Source: Actinomadura cremea (GTDB lineage: Bacteria; Actinomycetota; Actinomycetes; Streptosporangiales; Streptosporangiaceae). Taken from it: DNA of 64,000 nt. The notes under the pieces are model-generated. The model was not told where the DNA came from, made no database searches, and saw nothing but the letters and a program-made list of their open reading frames with translations. Within the stretch, counting starts at the first letter, position 1. Each line of letters begins with the position of its first letter. The translations under genes and the position numbers were made by a program. Location: NCBI RefSeq assembly GCF_014648495.1, contig NZ_BMRF01000024.1:1-64000 (forward strand), read 5' to 3'. Positions 27,523 through 36,571 of this stretch are shown here, one piece after another.

Positions 27523-29139
27523 ATGACCGAGGCGCCGGAACGCCCGTCCGTACCCGACGACCCCCGTGCCGACCTGCGCTGGGCGACGACCGGCGCCATG
27601 CTCGCGGACGCGGCGCGGCGGCTGCCGGCGGCCGAGGCCGTCGTGGACGGCGACCTGCGGCTGACGTACGCGGAGCTGGACGCGCGGGTCACGGCGGCGG
27701 CGCGGGCGTTCCTCGCCGCGGGCCTGCGCAGGGGCGACCGCGCGGCGGTGTGGGGCCCGAACTCGGCGCGGTGGATCGTCGCGGCGCTGGGCCTGCAGCG
27801 CGCCGGCGGGGTCCTGGTCCCGCTGAACACGCGGTTCAAGGGGTCCGAGGCGGCGTACGTCCTGGAAAAAAGCGGGGCACGGATCCTGTGCCTGGAGACC
27901 GAGTTCCTCGGCCGGGACTACGCGGCGGCGCTCGCCGACGCGGACCTCCCGGGCCTGGAGACGATGGTCGCCATGAACGGGCCCGTCCGGGAGGGGACGA
28001 CGTCCTGGGACGCGTTCGTCGACGGCGGGCGGCGCGTCGCCGAGGCGGACGCGGCGCGCCGGGCGGCGGAGGTCGGGTCCGGCGATCTGTCGGACATGAT
28101 GTTCACGTCGGGGACGACCGGACGCCCCAAGGGCGCGATGTGCACGCACGGGCAGACGCTCCGGGCGTACGGCGTGTGGTCGAGCGTGGTCGGGCTCCGG
28201 GAGGGCGACCGGTACCTGGTCGTCAACCCGTTCTTCCACGGGTTCGGGTACAAGGCGGGCTGGCTGGCGTCGTTCATGATGGGCGCGACCGTCCTGCCGG
28301 AGCGGACCCTGGACGTGCCGCACCTGCTGGACGTCGTCGGGCGCGAGGAGGTCACGGTGCTCCCCGGGACGCCGACGCTGTACCAGACGATGCTGGAGCA
28401 CCCCGGCTTCCGGCCGGGAGGCGTGTCGTCGCTGCGGCTGTCGGTCACGGGCGCGACGAACGTGCCGCCGGCCATCCTCGAGCGCATCCGGCGGGAGCTG
28501 GGCTTCGCGCACATCGTGCAGGGCTACGGGCTGACCGAATCGTGCGGGATCGTGTCGATGTGCCGGTACGACGACCCGCTCGAGACCGTCAGCACCACGG
28601 TGGGACGGCCGCTGCCGGGGCTCGAGGTCGTCGCCGTCGGGCCGGACGGCACGCCGGTTCCGGCGGGGACCGAGGGCGAGCTGCTCGTGCGGGGGTACAC
28701 GGTCATGCGGGGCTACTTCGCCGAGGCGGAGGAGACGGCGAAGGCCCTGGACGCGGACGGGTGGCTGCACACGGGCGACGTCGGGGTGATCGACGCGTCC
28801 GGGCGGCTCCGGATCACCGACCGCATCAAGGACATGTTCATCGTCGGCGGCTTCAACGCCTACCCGGCGGAGATCGAGCACGCGCTGTCCCGGCATCCGG
28901 ACGTGGCGCAGGCGGCGGTCGTCGGGGTGCCGGACGAGCGGATGGGCGAGGTCGGCGCGGCGTTCCTGGTGCCGCGGCGGGGGCGGACGATCGACCCGGC
29001 GGAGATCGTCGCCTGGTGCCGCGACGAGATGGCGAACTACAAGGTGCCGCGGCGGGTGCACGTCGTCGACGAGCTGCCGACCAACGCGTCCGGGAAGATC
29101 GTCAAGACGGAGCTGAAGGCGCGGCTCGAGGCCGGGTGA
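27523..29139 (+). CDS. fadD3: FadD3-like acyl-CoA ligase
   Basis: 538 residues, an AMP-forming ligase. The phosphate-binding loop is MFTSGTTGRPKG (residues 193-204), the A5-type motif is QGYGLTES, and the catalytic Lys lies in NASGKIVKTEL near the C-terminus. The segment NPFFHGFGYKAGWLASFMMGAT and the middle GTPTLYQTMLEHP match FadD3, which charges the HIP ring fragment of steroids with CoA. FadD3 relatives also act on other alicyclic acids, so the substrate is an inference. Single gene, own promoter, first of the catabolic island. ATG at 27523 after GGAGG. Confidence 0.85.
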   Translation: MTEAPERPSVPDDPRADLRWATTGAMLADAARRLPAAEAVVDGDLRLTYAELDARVTAAARAFLAAGLRRGDRAAVWGPNSARWIVAALGLQRAGGVLVPLNTRFKGSEAAYVLEKSGARILCLETEFLGRDYAAALADADLPGLETMVAMNGPVREGTTSWDAFVDGGRRVAEADAARRAAEVGSGDLSDMMFTSGTTGRPKGAMCTHGQTLRAYGVWSSVVGLREGDRYLVVNPFFHGFGYKAGWLASFMMGATVLPERTLDVPHLLDVVGREEVTVLPGTPTLYQTMLEHPGFRPGGVSSLRLSVTGATNVPPAILERIRRELGFAHIVQGYGLTESCGIVSMCRYDDPLETVSTTVGRPLPGLEVVAVGPDGTPVPAGTEGELLVRGYTVMRGYFAEAEETAKALDADGWLHTGDVGVIDASGRLRITDRIKDMFIVGGFNAYPAEIEHALSRHPDVAQAAVVGVPDERMGEVGAAFLVPRRGRTIDPAEIVAWCRDEMANYKVPRRVHVVDELPTNASGKIVKTELKARLEAG

Positions 29140-29162
29140 ACCCGCCGGAGCCGGTCCGGGTC

Positions 29163-29213
29163 TTGACACGGGACGCCGCGCGGGCTCATTTTTGAATGGA
29201 TTTCGAAAATTCA
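29163..29213 (+). promoter_or_regulatory. Promoter with palindromic AT island before the first Rieske operon
   Basis: TTGACA at 29163-29168 is followed 17 bases later by TCATTT. Overlapping and downstream lies an inverted repeat, TGAAT-N11-ATTCA (29193-29213), with TTTCGAAA at its centre. This is a plausible operator for the TetR regulator encoded at the other end of the operon (33146-33907). Confidence 0.5.
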
Positions 29214-29232
29214 TCCGGTAATGGAGGCCGTG

Positions 29233-30249
29233 ATGAGCGAAGCCGAGATCGCCGCGCCCCTCACCGGGTTCCCGATGCCGCGCGACGCCGACGCCCTGTT
29301 CGACGAGTCGCGCCGCACGCGGGTGCTGCGCAGCCCCGGCGGCCGCTTCCCCTTCCCCGTCCCGAACGGCTGGTTCATCGTGGCGCGCGGCGACGAGCTC
29401 GCCGCCGGAGACGTCGCGCCGCTGTACTACTTCGGCCGTGAGCTGGTGCTCTACCGGGGCGAGGACGGCGCCCCGTACCTCGTCGACGCGCACTGCCCGC
29501 ACCTCGGCGCCCACCTCGCGGTCGGCGGCAAGGTCGAGGACGGGTGCATCCGGTGCCCGTTCCACGGCTGGGCGTTCGAGGGCGCGAGCGGCCGGTGCGT
29601 GGACGTCCCCTACGACGACAGCGACTTCATCCCGGGACGCGCGAAGCTGCGGGCGTTCCCGGTCGTCGAGCGCAACGGGATGGTGTGGGCGTGGCACCAC
29701 CTGGCCGGCGGCGACCCGTTCTACGAGGTCCCCGAGGTGCCTGAACTGCGGGATCCCGAGTGGTCGCCGATGGTCGTGCGCGACTTCCGGATCGCGACCT
29801 GCTGCCAGGAGATGGCCGAGAACAACGTCGACCGGGCGCACTTCAAGTACGTCCACGGCACGGACGCGATCCCGGAGGAGGAGTTCCACGTCGACGGCGC
29901 CTACAAGCGGGCCGTCGGGAACGGCGGCGACTTCGTGCGGGAGGGCTTCGGGCTCGGGCTCGGCGTGCTCCGGCTGAAGGGCTGGACGACGTTCATCTCC
30001 AGCACGACGCCGATCGACGAGGACAACGTGCACGTCCGCTGGATCTTCACCTCGCCGCGGTCGCTCGGCGAGAGCGCGGCGGCCGACGCCGCGCGGATGT
30101 TCTGCGAGGGCCTCAGCCAGGACATCCCGATCTGGGAGAACAAGGTCTACCGCCCCCGGCCGCTGCTGCGGCCGATGGAGAAGGACATCGGCGAGCATCG
30201 CCGCTGGTCCCGCCAGTTCTACTCCGACCCCTCCGAGGAGATGGCATGA
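29233..30249 (+). CDS. Rieske oxygenase alpha subunit, KshA-like (first copy)
   Basis: 338 residues. Rieske [2Fe-2S] ligands are Cys88-His90 (HCPHLGAHL) and Cys108-His111 (RCPFHGW). The mononuclear iron site follows, with His203 and His208 in ENNVDRAHFKYVHG. This is the single-component-alpha layout of KshA, which hydroxylates steroid rings with an FAD/ferredoxin reductase partner; no such reductase is encoded in the window. About 38 residues precede the core RFPFPVPNGWF motif that the second copy starts with. ATG 29233 follows GGAGG. It heads an operon with a decarboxylase-fold protein, amidohydrolase, SDR and TetR, then a broken ligase. Confidence 0.9.
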   Translation: MSEAEIAAPLTGFPMPRDADALFDESRRTRVLRSPGGRFPFPVPNGWFIVARGDELAAGDVAPLYYFGRELVLYRGEDGAPYLVDAHCPHLGAHLAVGGKVEDGCIRCPFHGWAFEGASGRCVDVPYDDSDFIPGRAKLRAFPVVERNGMVWAWHHLAGGDPFYEVPEVPELRDPEWSPMVVRDFRIATCCQEMAENNVDRAHFKYVHGTDAIPEEEFHVDGAYKRAVGNGGDFVREGFGLGLGVLRLKGWTTFISSTTPIDEDNVHVRWIFTSPRSLGESAAADAARMFCEGLSQDIPIWENKVYRPRPLLRPMEKDIGEHRRWSRQFYSDPSEEMA

Positions 30250-30992
30250 GCAGGACCCGCTGGGTCAAGGCGCCCGCGGCGCAGGACGGCCTGACGCGGT
30301 CGGTGCCCCCGCTGCCGAACCTGGAGGCCGTCTACCTGACCGACCCCGAGCTGCTCGCGGAGGTGCTGCCGCCGCCGCTGACCCCGCCGGACGAGCCGCG
30401 CGTGCACGTCCGGGTCACCGACATCGACCTGGCGTTCGGCGAGCACCGGCACAAGGAGAAGGTCGGGTACTTCGCCGTCGACGCGACGTACGAGGGGCAG
30501 CCTGGCGAGTACCCGCTGCTGATCCCGATCGACCTGGAGCCGGCGGTGGCGATCAGCCGGGAGCGGTTCGGCGAGCCGAAGAAGCTTGCCGACATCTCCC
30601 TCGTCCGGGACGGCGACCGGGTCTGCGGGACGATCACCCGCGGCGGCGTGACATTCGTGGAGATCACCGGGCGGGTGACGGGAGCGCTGCCCGTCCCCGA
30701 GCCGTACCCGGCGCGGCAGTTCTGGTTCAAGTTCCTCCCGGCCGTGGACGGCTCCGGCTTCGACGCCGGGCCGCTGCTGGTGCGCATGGAGCAGGTCCGC
30801 AGGCCCGAGTCGGTCGAGGCGGTCGAGGGCGACCTCGTCCTGCGCGACCTTGCCGACTGCCCGGTCGTCGACCTGCCGGTCCGCGAGGTCGTCTCGATCC
30901 GGTGGGTGCGCCGCTCCAGCGAGAACACGCCCGAGGTGGTGGCCTCGGTCGACCCGGCGGCGTTCGCGCCCTACGCCGCCGCCCGCTACTGA
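30246..30992 (+). CDS. Acetoacetate-decarboxylase-family protein
   Basis: 248 residues. The Schiff-base signature RERFGEPKKLADI includes Lys112-Lys113, as in acetoacetate decarboxylase, and the barrel strands (GYFAVDATYEGQPGEYPLL, RQFWFKFLPAVDG) follow the family order. Members decarboxylate beta-keto acids or, in secondary pathways, act as aldolase/dehydratase. The start overlaps the Rieske stop (ATGA), so the two are coupled; a ring-opening or hydroxylation product carrying a beta-keto acid is the likely substrate. Confidence 0.85.
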   Translation: MSRTRWVKAPAAQDGLTRSVPPLPNLEAVYLTDPELLAEVLPPPLTPPDEPRVHVRVTDIDLAFGEHRHKEKVGYFAVDATYEGQPGEYPLLIPIDLEPAVAISRERFGEPKKLADISLVRDGDRVCGTITRGGVTFVEITGRVTGALPVPEPYPARQFWFKFLPAVDGSGFDAGPLLVRMEQVRRPESVEAVEGDLVLRDLADCPVVDLPVREVVSIRWVRRSSENTPEVVASVDPAAFAPYAAARY

Positions 30993-31006
30993 CTCCGGAG
31001 GGTGAC

Positions 31007-32233
31007 GTGGATTCCGACGCCATGGACGACAAGTACGTGCTGATCTCGACCGACAGCCACGCGGGCCCGCCCGCCGAGGAGTACCGGGCGTACGTGGACG
31101 AACGGTACCGCCCGGCGTTCGACGCGGCGGCGGCCGAGGCGGAGGCGATGCGCAGGCTCGCCGAGACCGACGACACCCGCAGGTTCCTCGCCGAGTGGGA
31201 CAAGGAGATCGGCGAGCACGGCGGCATGAAGGGCGCGTTCGACCCGGACGTCCGCAACGAGGAGATGGACCACGACGGCGTCGCCGCCGAGGTGGTGTTC
31301 CCCGACGCCGACTCGGCCGGGGTGGGCGGCGTGTCGAAGACGCCGTTCACCGCGGGGCTCGGGTCGACCGGCAGCGACGACGCCGAGCTGACCCTCGCGG
31401 GCGCGTGGGCGCACAACCGGTGGCTGGTCGAGTTCTGCCGCAACAGCCCGGAGCGGCGGGCCGGAGTCGCGATCGTCCCGCTGCACGACGTCCCGGCGGC
31501 GGTCCGGATGATCGAGTGGGCGGCCGGCCACGAACTGCGCGGCGGCATCATGATCCCCACGAAGTGGGGGGCGCTGCCGTCCTACAACGACCCGGTGTAC
31601 GACCCGGTGTGGGCGGCGGCGGCCGAGACCGGCCTGCCGGTGCACACCCATTCCGGCGTCGGTCCGGACGAGGACGATTACGGCATCACGCCCGGCCTGA
31701 TCGCGATCTACACGACGGAGGCGTACTGGTGGGCGGCGCGCCCGCTGTGGGCGCTGATCCTCGGCGGCGTCTTCGAGCGGCACCCGAAGCTGAAGTACGT
31801 CATCGCGGAGAACGGCGCGTGGTGGGTGCCCGACATCATCGGCCGGATGGACTCCAAGTGGGAGGGCGACCACGCCACCCGCAAGTTCGGCCCGGCGGCG
31901 TTCCGGTCGGGGCTGAGCATGAAGCCGAGCGAGTACTTCGACCGCAACGTCTGGCTGGCGGCGTCGGTGATGGGCGACGTCGAGGTCGAGCGGCGCCACG
32001 GGATCGGCGTGGGCAACCTCATGTGGGGCAGCGACTACCCGCATCCGGAGGGGTCGTGGCCGAACACCCGGCAGTGGCTCGCCGACCGGTTCCGGGACGT
32101 GCCGCGCGAGGACGTCCGCCGGATCCTCGGGCTGACGGCGGCGGACGTGTACGGGTTCGACCTCGGCGCGCTCGCCCCGCACGTCGAGCGGGTCGGCCCG
32201 ACGGTCGCCGACGTCCACGGGACCGTCTCGTGA
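31007..32233 (+). CDS. Amidohydrolase_2 family protein (first of three)
   Basis: 408 residues, TIM-barrel. The N-terminal metal motif is ISTDSHAGP (D-x-H), the strand-5 His region LPVHTHSGVG, and the end motif is WGSDYPHPEGSWPN. This is the actinobacterial D-x-H variant of the ACMSD-like family, which hydrolyses C-C or lactone bonds or decarboxylates. GTG 31007 is used, as GGAGGG lies just ahead; an ATG five codons later is possible. Its stop overlaps the following SDR start. Confidence 0.85.
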   Translation: MDSDAMDDKYVLISTDSHAGPPAEEYRAYVDERYRPAFDAAAAEAEAMRRLAETDDTRRFLAEWDKEIGEHGGMKGAFDPDVRNEEMDHDGVAAEVVFPDADSAGVGGVSKTPFTAGLGSTGSDDAELTLAGAWAHNRWLVEFCRNSPERRAGVAIVPLHDVPAAVRMIEWAAGHELRGGIMIPTKWGALPSYNDPVYDPVWAAAAETGLPVHTHSGVGPDEDDYGITPGLIAIYTTEAYWWAARPLWALILGGVFERHPKLKYVIAENGAWWVPDIIGRMDSKWEGDHATRKFGPAAFRSGLSMKPSEYFDRNVWLAASVMGDVEVERRHGIGVGNLMWGSDYPHPEGSWPNTRQWLADRFRDVPREDVRRILGLTAADVYGFDLGALAPHVERVGPTVADVHGTVS

Positions 32234-33135
32234 CCGCGGCCCGGACGGCGCACGTCACCGACTTCGCGGGCAAGGTCGTCGTCGTCACCGGCGGCGCGTC
32301 CGGCATCGGGCGGGCGCTCGGCGCGGCGTTCGTCCGGGCGGGGTCGCGGGTGGTGCTCGCGGACGTCGAGAAGGCGCGGCTGGACGAGACCGCCGCGGAC
32401 CTCGGGGACGCGGCGTCCGGAGTCGTCACCGACGTGACCGACCCGGAGTCGGTGGAGCGGCTCGCCCGCGAGGTGTACGAGCGGTTCGGCGCGACCGACG
32501 TCCTGGTCAACAACGCGGGCGTCGGCGCGCCGTCGGCCGACGTGTGGGACACGACGCCGAACGACTGGCGGTGGGTCCACTCGGTGAACGTCTTCGGCGT
32601 CGCGCACGGGCTGCAGTCGTTCGTGCCGCGCATGCTGGAGGGCGGGCGGCCGGGGCACATCGTCAACACGGCGTCGGGCGACGGCGCGGTGAACCCGCTG
32701 CCCGCCGCGTCGGTGTACGCGGCGAGCAAGGCGGCCGTGGCGACGCTGACCGAGTGCCTCGCCGTCCAGCTCGAGCGGCGCGGCGCGCCGATCGGGGTGT
32801 CGCTGTTCCTGCCGTCCGGCGGGCTGCTCGACACCGGGCTGTGGACGGCCGACCGCAACCGGCCCGCCGAGCTGGCGCGGGAGCGCCCGCGCGCGACGCC
32901 CGCGATGACCGTCGCGCGGCTCGTCGAGTCGGCGGCGGAGGCGGGCCGGGAGCTGCGCACCCAGCCGCTGGACCAGCTGGCCGAAGCCGCCCTCGACGAC
33001 ATCAGGCACGGTCTCTACTGCATCAGCCTGGACCGGGAGGAGTCGGGCGCCACGCTGCGGGAGCGCGCCGAACGGTTCGGGCGGGGGGACGTCCCCACGG
33101 TCGCGGCCCCGCATGGCATTTTCGACCCGGAGTGA
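32230..33135 (+). CDS. SDR-family dehydrogenase
   Basis: 301 residues of the classical short-chain fold. Cofactor motif TGGASGIG (residues about 20-27), the Asp of LADVEKARL favours NAD(H), NNAG near 97, and the catalytic YAASK. The C-terminal tail is long, with RHGLYCISLDREESGATL, typical of SDRs placed next to Rieske and amidohydrolase genes in actinomycetes. It should oxidise a hydroxyl or reduce a ketone of the pathway intermediate. Overlaps the amidohydrolase by four bases. Confidence 0.88.
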   Translation: MTAARTAHVTDFAGKVVVVTGGASGIGRALGAAFVRAGSRVVLADVEKARLDETAADLGDAASGVVTDVTDPESVERLAREVYERFGATDVLVNNAGVGAPSADVWDTTPNDWRWVHSVNVFGVAHGLQSFVPRMLEGGRPGHIVNTASGDGAVNPLPAASVYAASKAAVATLTECLAVQLERRGAPIGVSLFLPSGGLLDTGLWTADRNRPAELARERPRATPAMTVARLVESAAEAGRELRTQPLDQLAEAALDDIRHGLYCISLDREESGATLRERAERFGRGDVPTVAAPHGIFDPE

Positions 33136-33145
33136 GAGGGGACGC

Positions 33146-33907
33146 GTGGACGAGGACGCCGTGACCGGTGAGCCGGCGCGCGGGCGCGGGCCGGCCCGCC
33201 GCACCGCCCGCAGGGTGGGCCGTCCGCCGCGGATCGACCGGGCGGCGATCGCGCGCGCGGCCGGCGAGCTGCCGCTCGACGAGGTGACCATGCGGTCGGT
33301 CGCCGAGCGGCTCGACGTCAGCGTCGCCGCGCTCTACCACCACGTCGGGGGCCGCGACGAGCTGCTGCGGCTGGCGGCGGAGCAGTCGGCGCTGCGCATG
33401 ACGCTGCCCCGGGACGAGGACCAGCACTGGGCGGCCTGGTGCCACCAGTGGGCCGACTACATCCGGCGGGCGTTCGTCGCCGACCCCGAGCTGCTCAAGC
33501 AGTACATCGACGGCGCGTTCGGGGCCGAGGTGATGGCCGGCCACATCGAGGCGGCGATGGCCCTGTGCGTCCGGCAGGGGTTCTCCGAGCGGGAGGCGTA
33601 CGCGCTGTACGGGCTGGTGTCGGAGTGCGCGCTCGGCGCGGCGATCTCGCAGATCCGGGCCGAGCGGGACGCGCTGGCCGGGGAGCCGTTCGACCTGCAG
33701 GTGCGGGGGCTCATGGCGCGCCGGGAACCGGGCGCCCTCCCTCGCCTCCGGGGGCTGCTCGACGCGGGCGGGCCCGCGCCGCCGTCGTTCGCCGACCGGG
33801 TGACGGCCGTGCTCGCGGGCGTCGCGGCCCTGCGCGGCGACGACCCGGCCGAGGTCGCGCGGCAGGCCCGGTCGGCCGTGCCCGCACCGCCTCCCGCGTC
33901 CGGCTGA
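33146..33907 (+). CDS. TetR-family regulator of the first Rieske operon
   Basis: 253 residues. After an Arg-rich leader (ARRTARRVGRPPRIDR), the helix-turn-helix reads MRSVAERLDVSVAALYHHVGGRDELLRLAAEQ; the rest is a helical ligand domain. It lies inside the operon and probably represses it; the palindrome at 29193-29213 is a candidate operator. The GTG at 33146 is chosen because of AGGGGA upstream; the ATG at 33113 overlaps the preceding gene. Confidence 0.88.
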   Translation: MDEDAVTGEPARGRGPARRTARRVGRPPRIDRAAIARAAGELPLDEVTMRSVAERLDVSVAALYHHVGGRDELLRLAAEQSALRMTLPRDEDQHWAAWCHQWADYIRRAFVADPELLKQYIDGAFGAEVMAGHIEAAMALCVRQGFSEREAYALYGLVSECALGAAISQIRAERDALAGEPFDLQVRGLMARREPGALPRLRGLLDAGGPAPPSFADRVTAVLAGVAALRGDDPAEVARQARSAVPAPPPASG

Positions 33908-33957
33908 CCGGAGGATCCGCCCCCGTCCCCCCGTCCCCCCGCAACCGAGGAGCGCTC

Positions 33958-35574
33958 GTGACCTCGACCGCGTCCAACTCGCCCGCATCCGGCCCGTTCG
34001 TCCGGTCCGGCGCCTCCGCGCCCGGCCCGTCCGCGACCGGCGAGGCGTACGTCCCCGGAACCGGCGGCCTCGAGACGATGTTCGCGGCCGTGGCGGCGGA
34101 GCATCCGGAGGCGGAGGCGATCGTCGACGGCGAGGTGCGGCTGACGTTCGGCGGGTGGTGGCGGCGCTCGGGCCGGGCCGCCGCCGCGCTCGCGTCCCTC
34201 GGCGTCGGGGCCGGGGACGTCGTGTGCCTCGTGCTGCCCTCGTCCGCCGACTTCGCGGTCGCCTACCTCGCGGCGATGCGGCTCAACGCGATCGTGACCG
34301 CCGCCAATCCCCGGCTCGGGGCGGTGGAGGTGGCGCACATCCTGCACCGCACCTCCCCCGCCGCGATCGTGACGGACGCGCCGGACCGGCTGCCCGCGGA
34401 CCGTCCGGCGGACGTCCCGGTGCTGCGGCCCGCCGACCTCGAGCCCCCGGACGCGGGGGGCGCCCGCCTGGACGGCGTCGTCCCGTCCGCGCCCGGCGAC
34501 CCGGCGGTCATCGTCTGGACGACCGGGACCACCGGCACCCCGAAGGGCGCCTGGTTCGACCACGAGGCGCTGTGGACCATGGCGCGGCACATGGGCCCGC
34601 TGAGCGCGCCCGGCGACCGGAAGCTGATGCCGGTCCCGTTCGCGCACGCCGCGTTCATGACCCGCGTCTACGACCAGCTCCTCCACCGTGCGGCGCTGAT
34701 CCTCACGCCCCGCGAGTGAACGGCGCCGAGCATGCTGGACGTGCTCGAGCGGGAGCGGGTCACGGTCGGGCAGGGAGTCCCGGCGCAGTGGGAGAAGCTC
34801 GTCGCGCTCGACGGGCTGGCCGCCGCCGACCTGTCGGACCTGCGGCTGGCGTCCACGGGCGCCGGGCGGGTGCCGCCGTCGCTCGTGCACGCGATGCGCG
34901 AGCGGCTCGGCTGCCCGGTCGTCGTCCGGTACGCGTCGACCGAGCTGCCGCTGTGCTTCGGCACGGGCCTGGACGACCCCGCGGGCGTCGTCGCGGCGAC
35001 GGTCGGGCGTGCGCTCGGGGACGTCGAGGCGGAGGTCCGCGCGGAGTCCGGCAAGGTGCTCGCGGCGGGCGAGGCCGGACGCGTCCACGTGCGGTCGCGC
35101 GGGTCGATGCGGGGCTACTGGGACGAGCCGGAGCTGACGGCGCGGACGCTGGCGCCGGACGGGTGGATCGCGACGAGCGACCACGGCTCGCTCGACGCGG
35201 CCGGCAACCTCACGATCATCGGCCGGACGGACGACGCCTACATCCGCGGCGGGTACAACGTGCACCCGTCGGAGGTCGAGCGGGTGCTGCTGGAGCATCC
35301 GCGGATCGAGCGGGCGGCGGTCGTCGGCTCCCCGGCCCCGGTGATCGGCGAGGTCGGCGTGGCGTTCGCCGTCGCGGCGCCCGGCGGGCCCGCGCCGTCC
35401 GGGGCGGAGGTGCGGGCCTGGTGCCGGGGCCGGATCGCCGACTACAAGGCGCCCGACATCGTGGTGTGGGCCGACGACCTGCCGGTCAACGCCACCTACA
35501 AGATCGACCGGACCGAGCTGCGGCGGCGGGCGGCGCGGGCCGTCGCCGCGCAGCCGCCGCGCCCGTCCCGCTGA
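33958..35574 (+). pseudogene. Acyl-CoA ligase interrupted by an in-frame TGA
   Basis: A 538-codon AMP-forming ligase frame broken at codon 254 by TGA (34717-34719). The upstream part (33958-34716) holds the phosphate loop IVWTTGTTGTPKGAWFDH (about 183-200). The downstream part resumes in the same frame and holds YASTEL, GYWDEPELTARTL and the C-terminal ADDLPVNATYKIDRTEL with its catalytic Lys. The stop interrupts LTPRE-TAPSMLDVLERE, at a place where a Trp is usual in relatives (TGG to TGA). No frameshift is needed. A restart at the ATG 34732 could make a 280-residue C-terminal piece without the loop, unlikely to be active. It could also be a sequencing error. Last gene of the Rieske operon. 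Confidence 0.8.
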
Positions 35575-35577
35575 CCG

Positions 35578-36486
35578 TCAGAGGCCGGCGAGCTGGCCCC
35601 CGTCCACGACCACGCTGACGCCGGTCTGGAAGGCCATGTCGGGCGAGGCGAGGGCGAGAGCCGCCCCGGCCATGTCCTCCGGCCGGGCCATCCGCTTCAT
35701 CGCATCGACGTTGGCCTTGCCCCACTCGCCCTTCTGCCGCTCCCAGTCGGCGTCGCTCATCGGCGGGTAGAAGGCGCGCTGGGCGTCGACGATCGCGGTG
35801 TCGGTGGTGCCGGGCGACAGCGACACCACCCGGATCTTCGGACCGAGCTCCAGCGCGGCGCTCCGGACGATGCCGCTCACTCCGCCCTTGCTGGCCGCGT
35901 ACGAGCTGAGCCCGGGGCGGCTGACGAACTCGTTCGTCGATCCGGTCACCAGGATCACGCCGCCCGCGCCCATGTGCGCGATCTCGTACTTGATCGACAG
36001 CCAGACGGCGCGGGTGTTGGTGGTAAGCGTGTCGTCGAACTCCTCCAGCGTCTGCTCGGTGATCGGCTTCATCGTCTGGATTCCGGCGTTGTTGAGCGCG
36101 ACGTCCAGACCGCCGTACCTGCGGGCGATCCCGTCGATGAATCCCTTCAGCTGCCCGGGGTCGCGCACGTCGGCGCGGACGTAGACGGCCTCGCCGCCCG
36201 CGCGCCGGATCTCCCGCTCCACCTCGCGTCCGAGCCGCTCCCGGCGTCCGCAGAAGCCGACCCGGGCGCCCTCCTTCGCGAACGCGATCGCCGCCGCCCG
36301 TCCGATGCCGGACGTCGCGCCGGTGATCAGGACGGTCTTCCCCGCGTACCGCCGCCCCGGCCGGGGCGGCGGGGCGGCGGCGGCCGGTCCCGCCGCCATC
36401 GCCATGCCCGCCACGCCCGCGGCCACCGCCGCCCCGGACAGCACCGCCCGCCTGCCGATCGGTCCCCGCTCCTGCTCGGCCACCAT
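35578..36486 (-). CDS. SDR-family dehydrogenase with Tat-like signal peptide
   Basis: 302 residues. The first 45 residues look like a twin-arginine signal: RGPIGRRAVLSGAAVAAGVA followed by a hydrophobic Ala-rich stretch to AAAAPPP. The SDR domain follows: TVLITGATSGIG, GFCGRRERL (NADPH-type), NNAGIQTMK, and SSYAASKGG. Exported SDRs are odd since NADP is cytoplasmic; export of the holo-enzyme via Tat is the usual explanation. ATG 36486 follows GAGAGGAG; an upstream ATG at 36561 would include the operator region. It lies downstream of the acyl-CoA dehydrogenase operon but has its own promoter gap with two repeated palindromes. Confidence 0.85.
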   Translation of the reverse strand: MVAEQERGPIGRRAVLSGAAVAAGVAGMAMAAGPAAAAPPPRPGRRYAGKTVLITGATSGIGRAAAIAFAKEGARVGFCGRRERLGREVEREIRRAGGEAVYVRADVRDPGQLKGFIDGIARRYGGLDVALNNAGIQTMKPITEQTLEEFDDTLTTNTRAVWLSIKYEIAHMGAGGVILVTGSTNEFVSRPGLSSYAASKGGVSGIVRSAALELGPKIRVVSLSPGTTDTAIVDAQRAFYPPMSDADWERQKGEWGKANVDAMKRMARPEDMAGAALALASPDMAFQTGVSVVVDGGQLAGL

Positions 36487-36504
36487 CGCTCCTCTCCACC
36501 CGCA

Positions 36505-36553
36505 ATACGAGCACTCGCTCGCATTAGGGCAAAGATACGAGCGACTGCTCGCA
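36505..36553. promoter_or_regulatory. Two directly repeated palindromic operators
   Basis: ATACGAGCACTCGCTCGCA (36505-36523) and ATACGAGCGACTGCTCGCA (36535-36553) share 15 of 19 bases, are both CGAGC-N4-GCTCG palindromes, and start 30 bases apart, that is, about three DNA turns. They lie 19-67 bases upstream of the Tat-SDR start. This looks like a TetR-type site; no TetR gene adjoins, so the regulator may be elsewhere. Confidence 0.7.
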
Positions 36554-36571
36554 AAAATCAAGTGCGGCCGG

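Noticed and set aside
27523..29139. KstR or KstR2 operators before the FadD3-like gene, expected in sterol regulons.
   Set aside because: I could not find the AAC-N2-GTT or CAAG-N2-CTTG cores in the promoter gaps by eye; the AT-rich cores are different.
34717..34719. UGA read as selenocysteine in the ligase.
   Set aside because: No SECIS-like hairpin is evident after it, ligases do not use Sec, and Trp is the expected residue.
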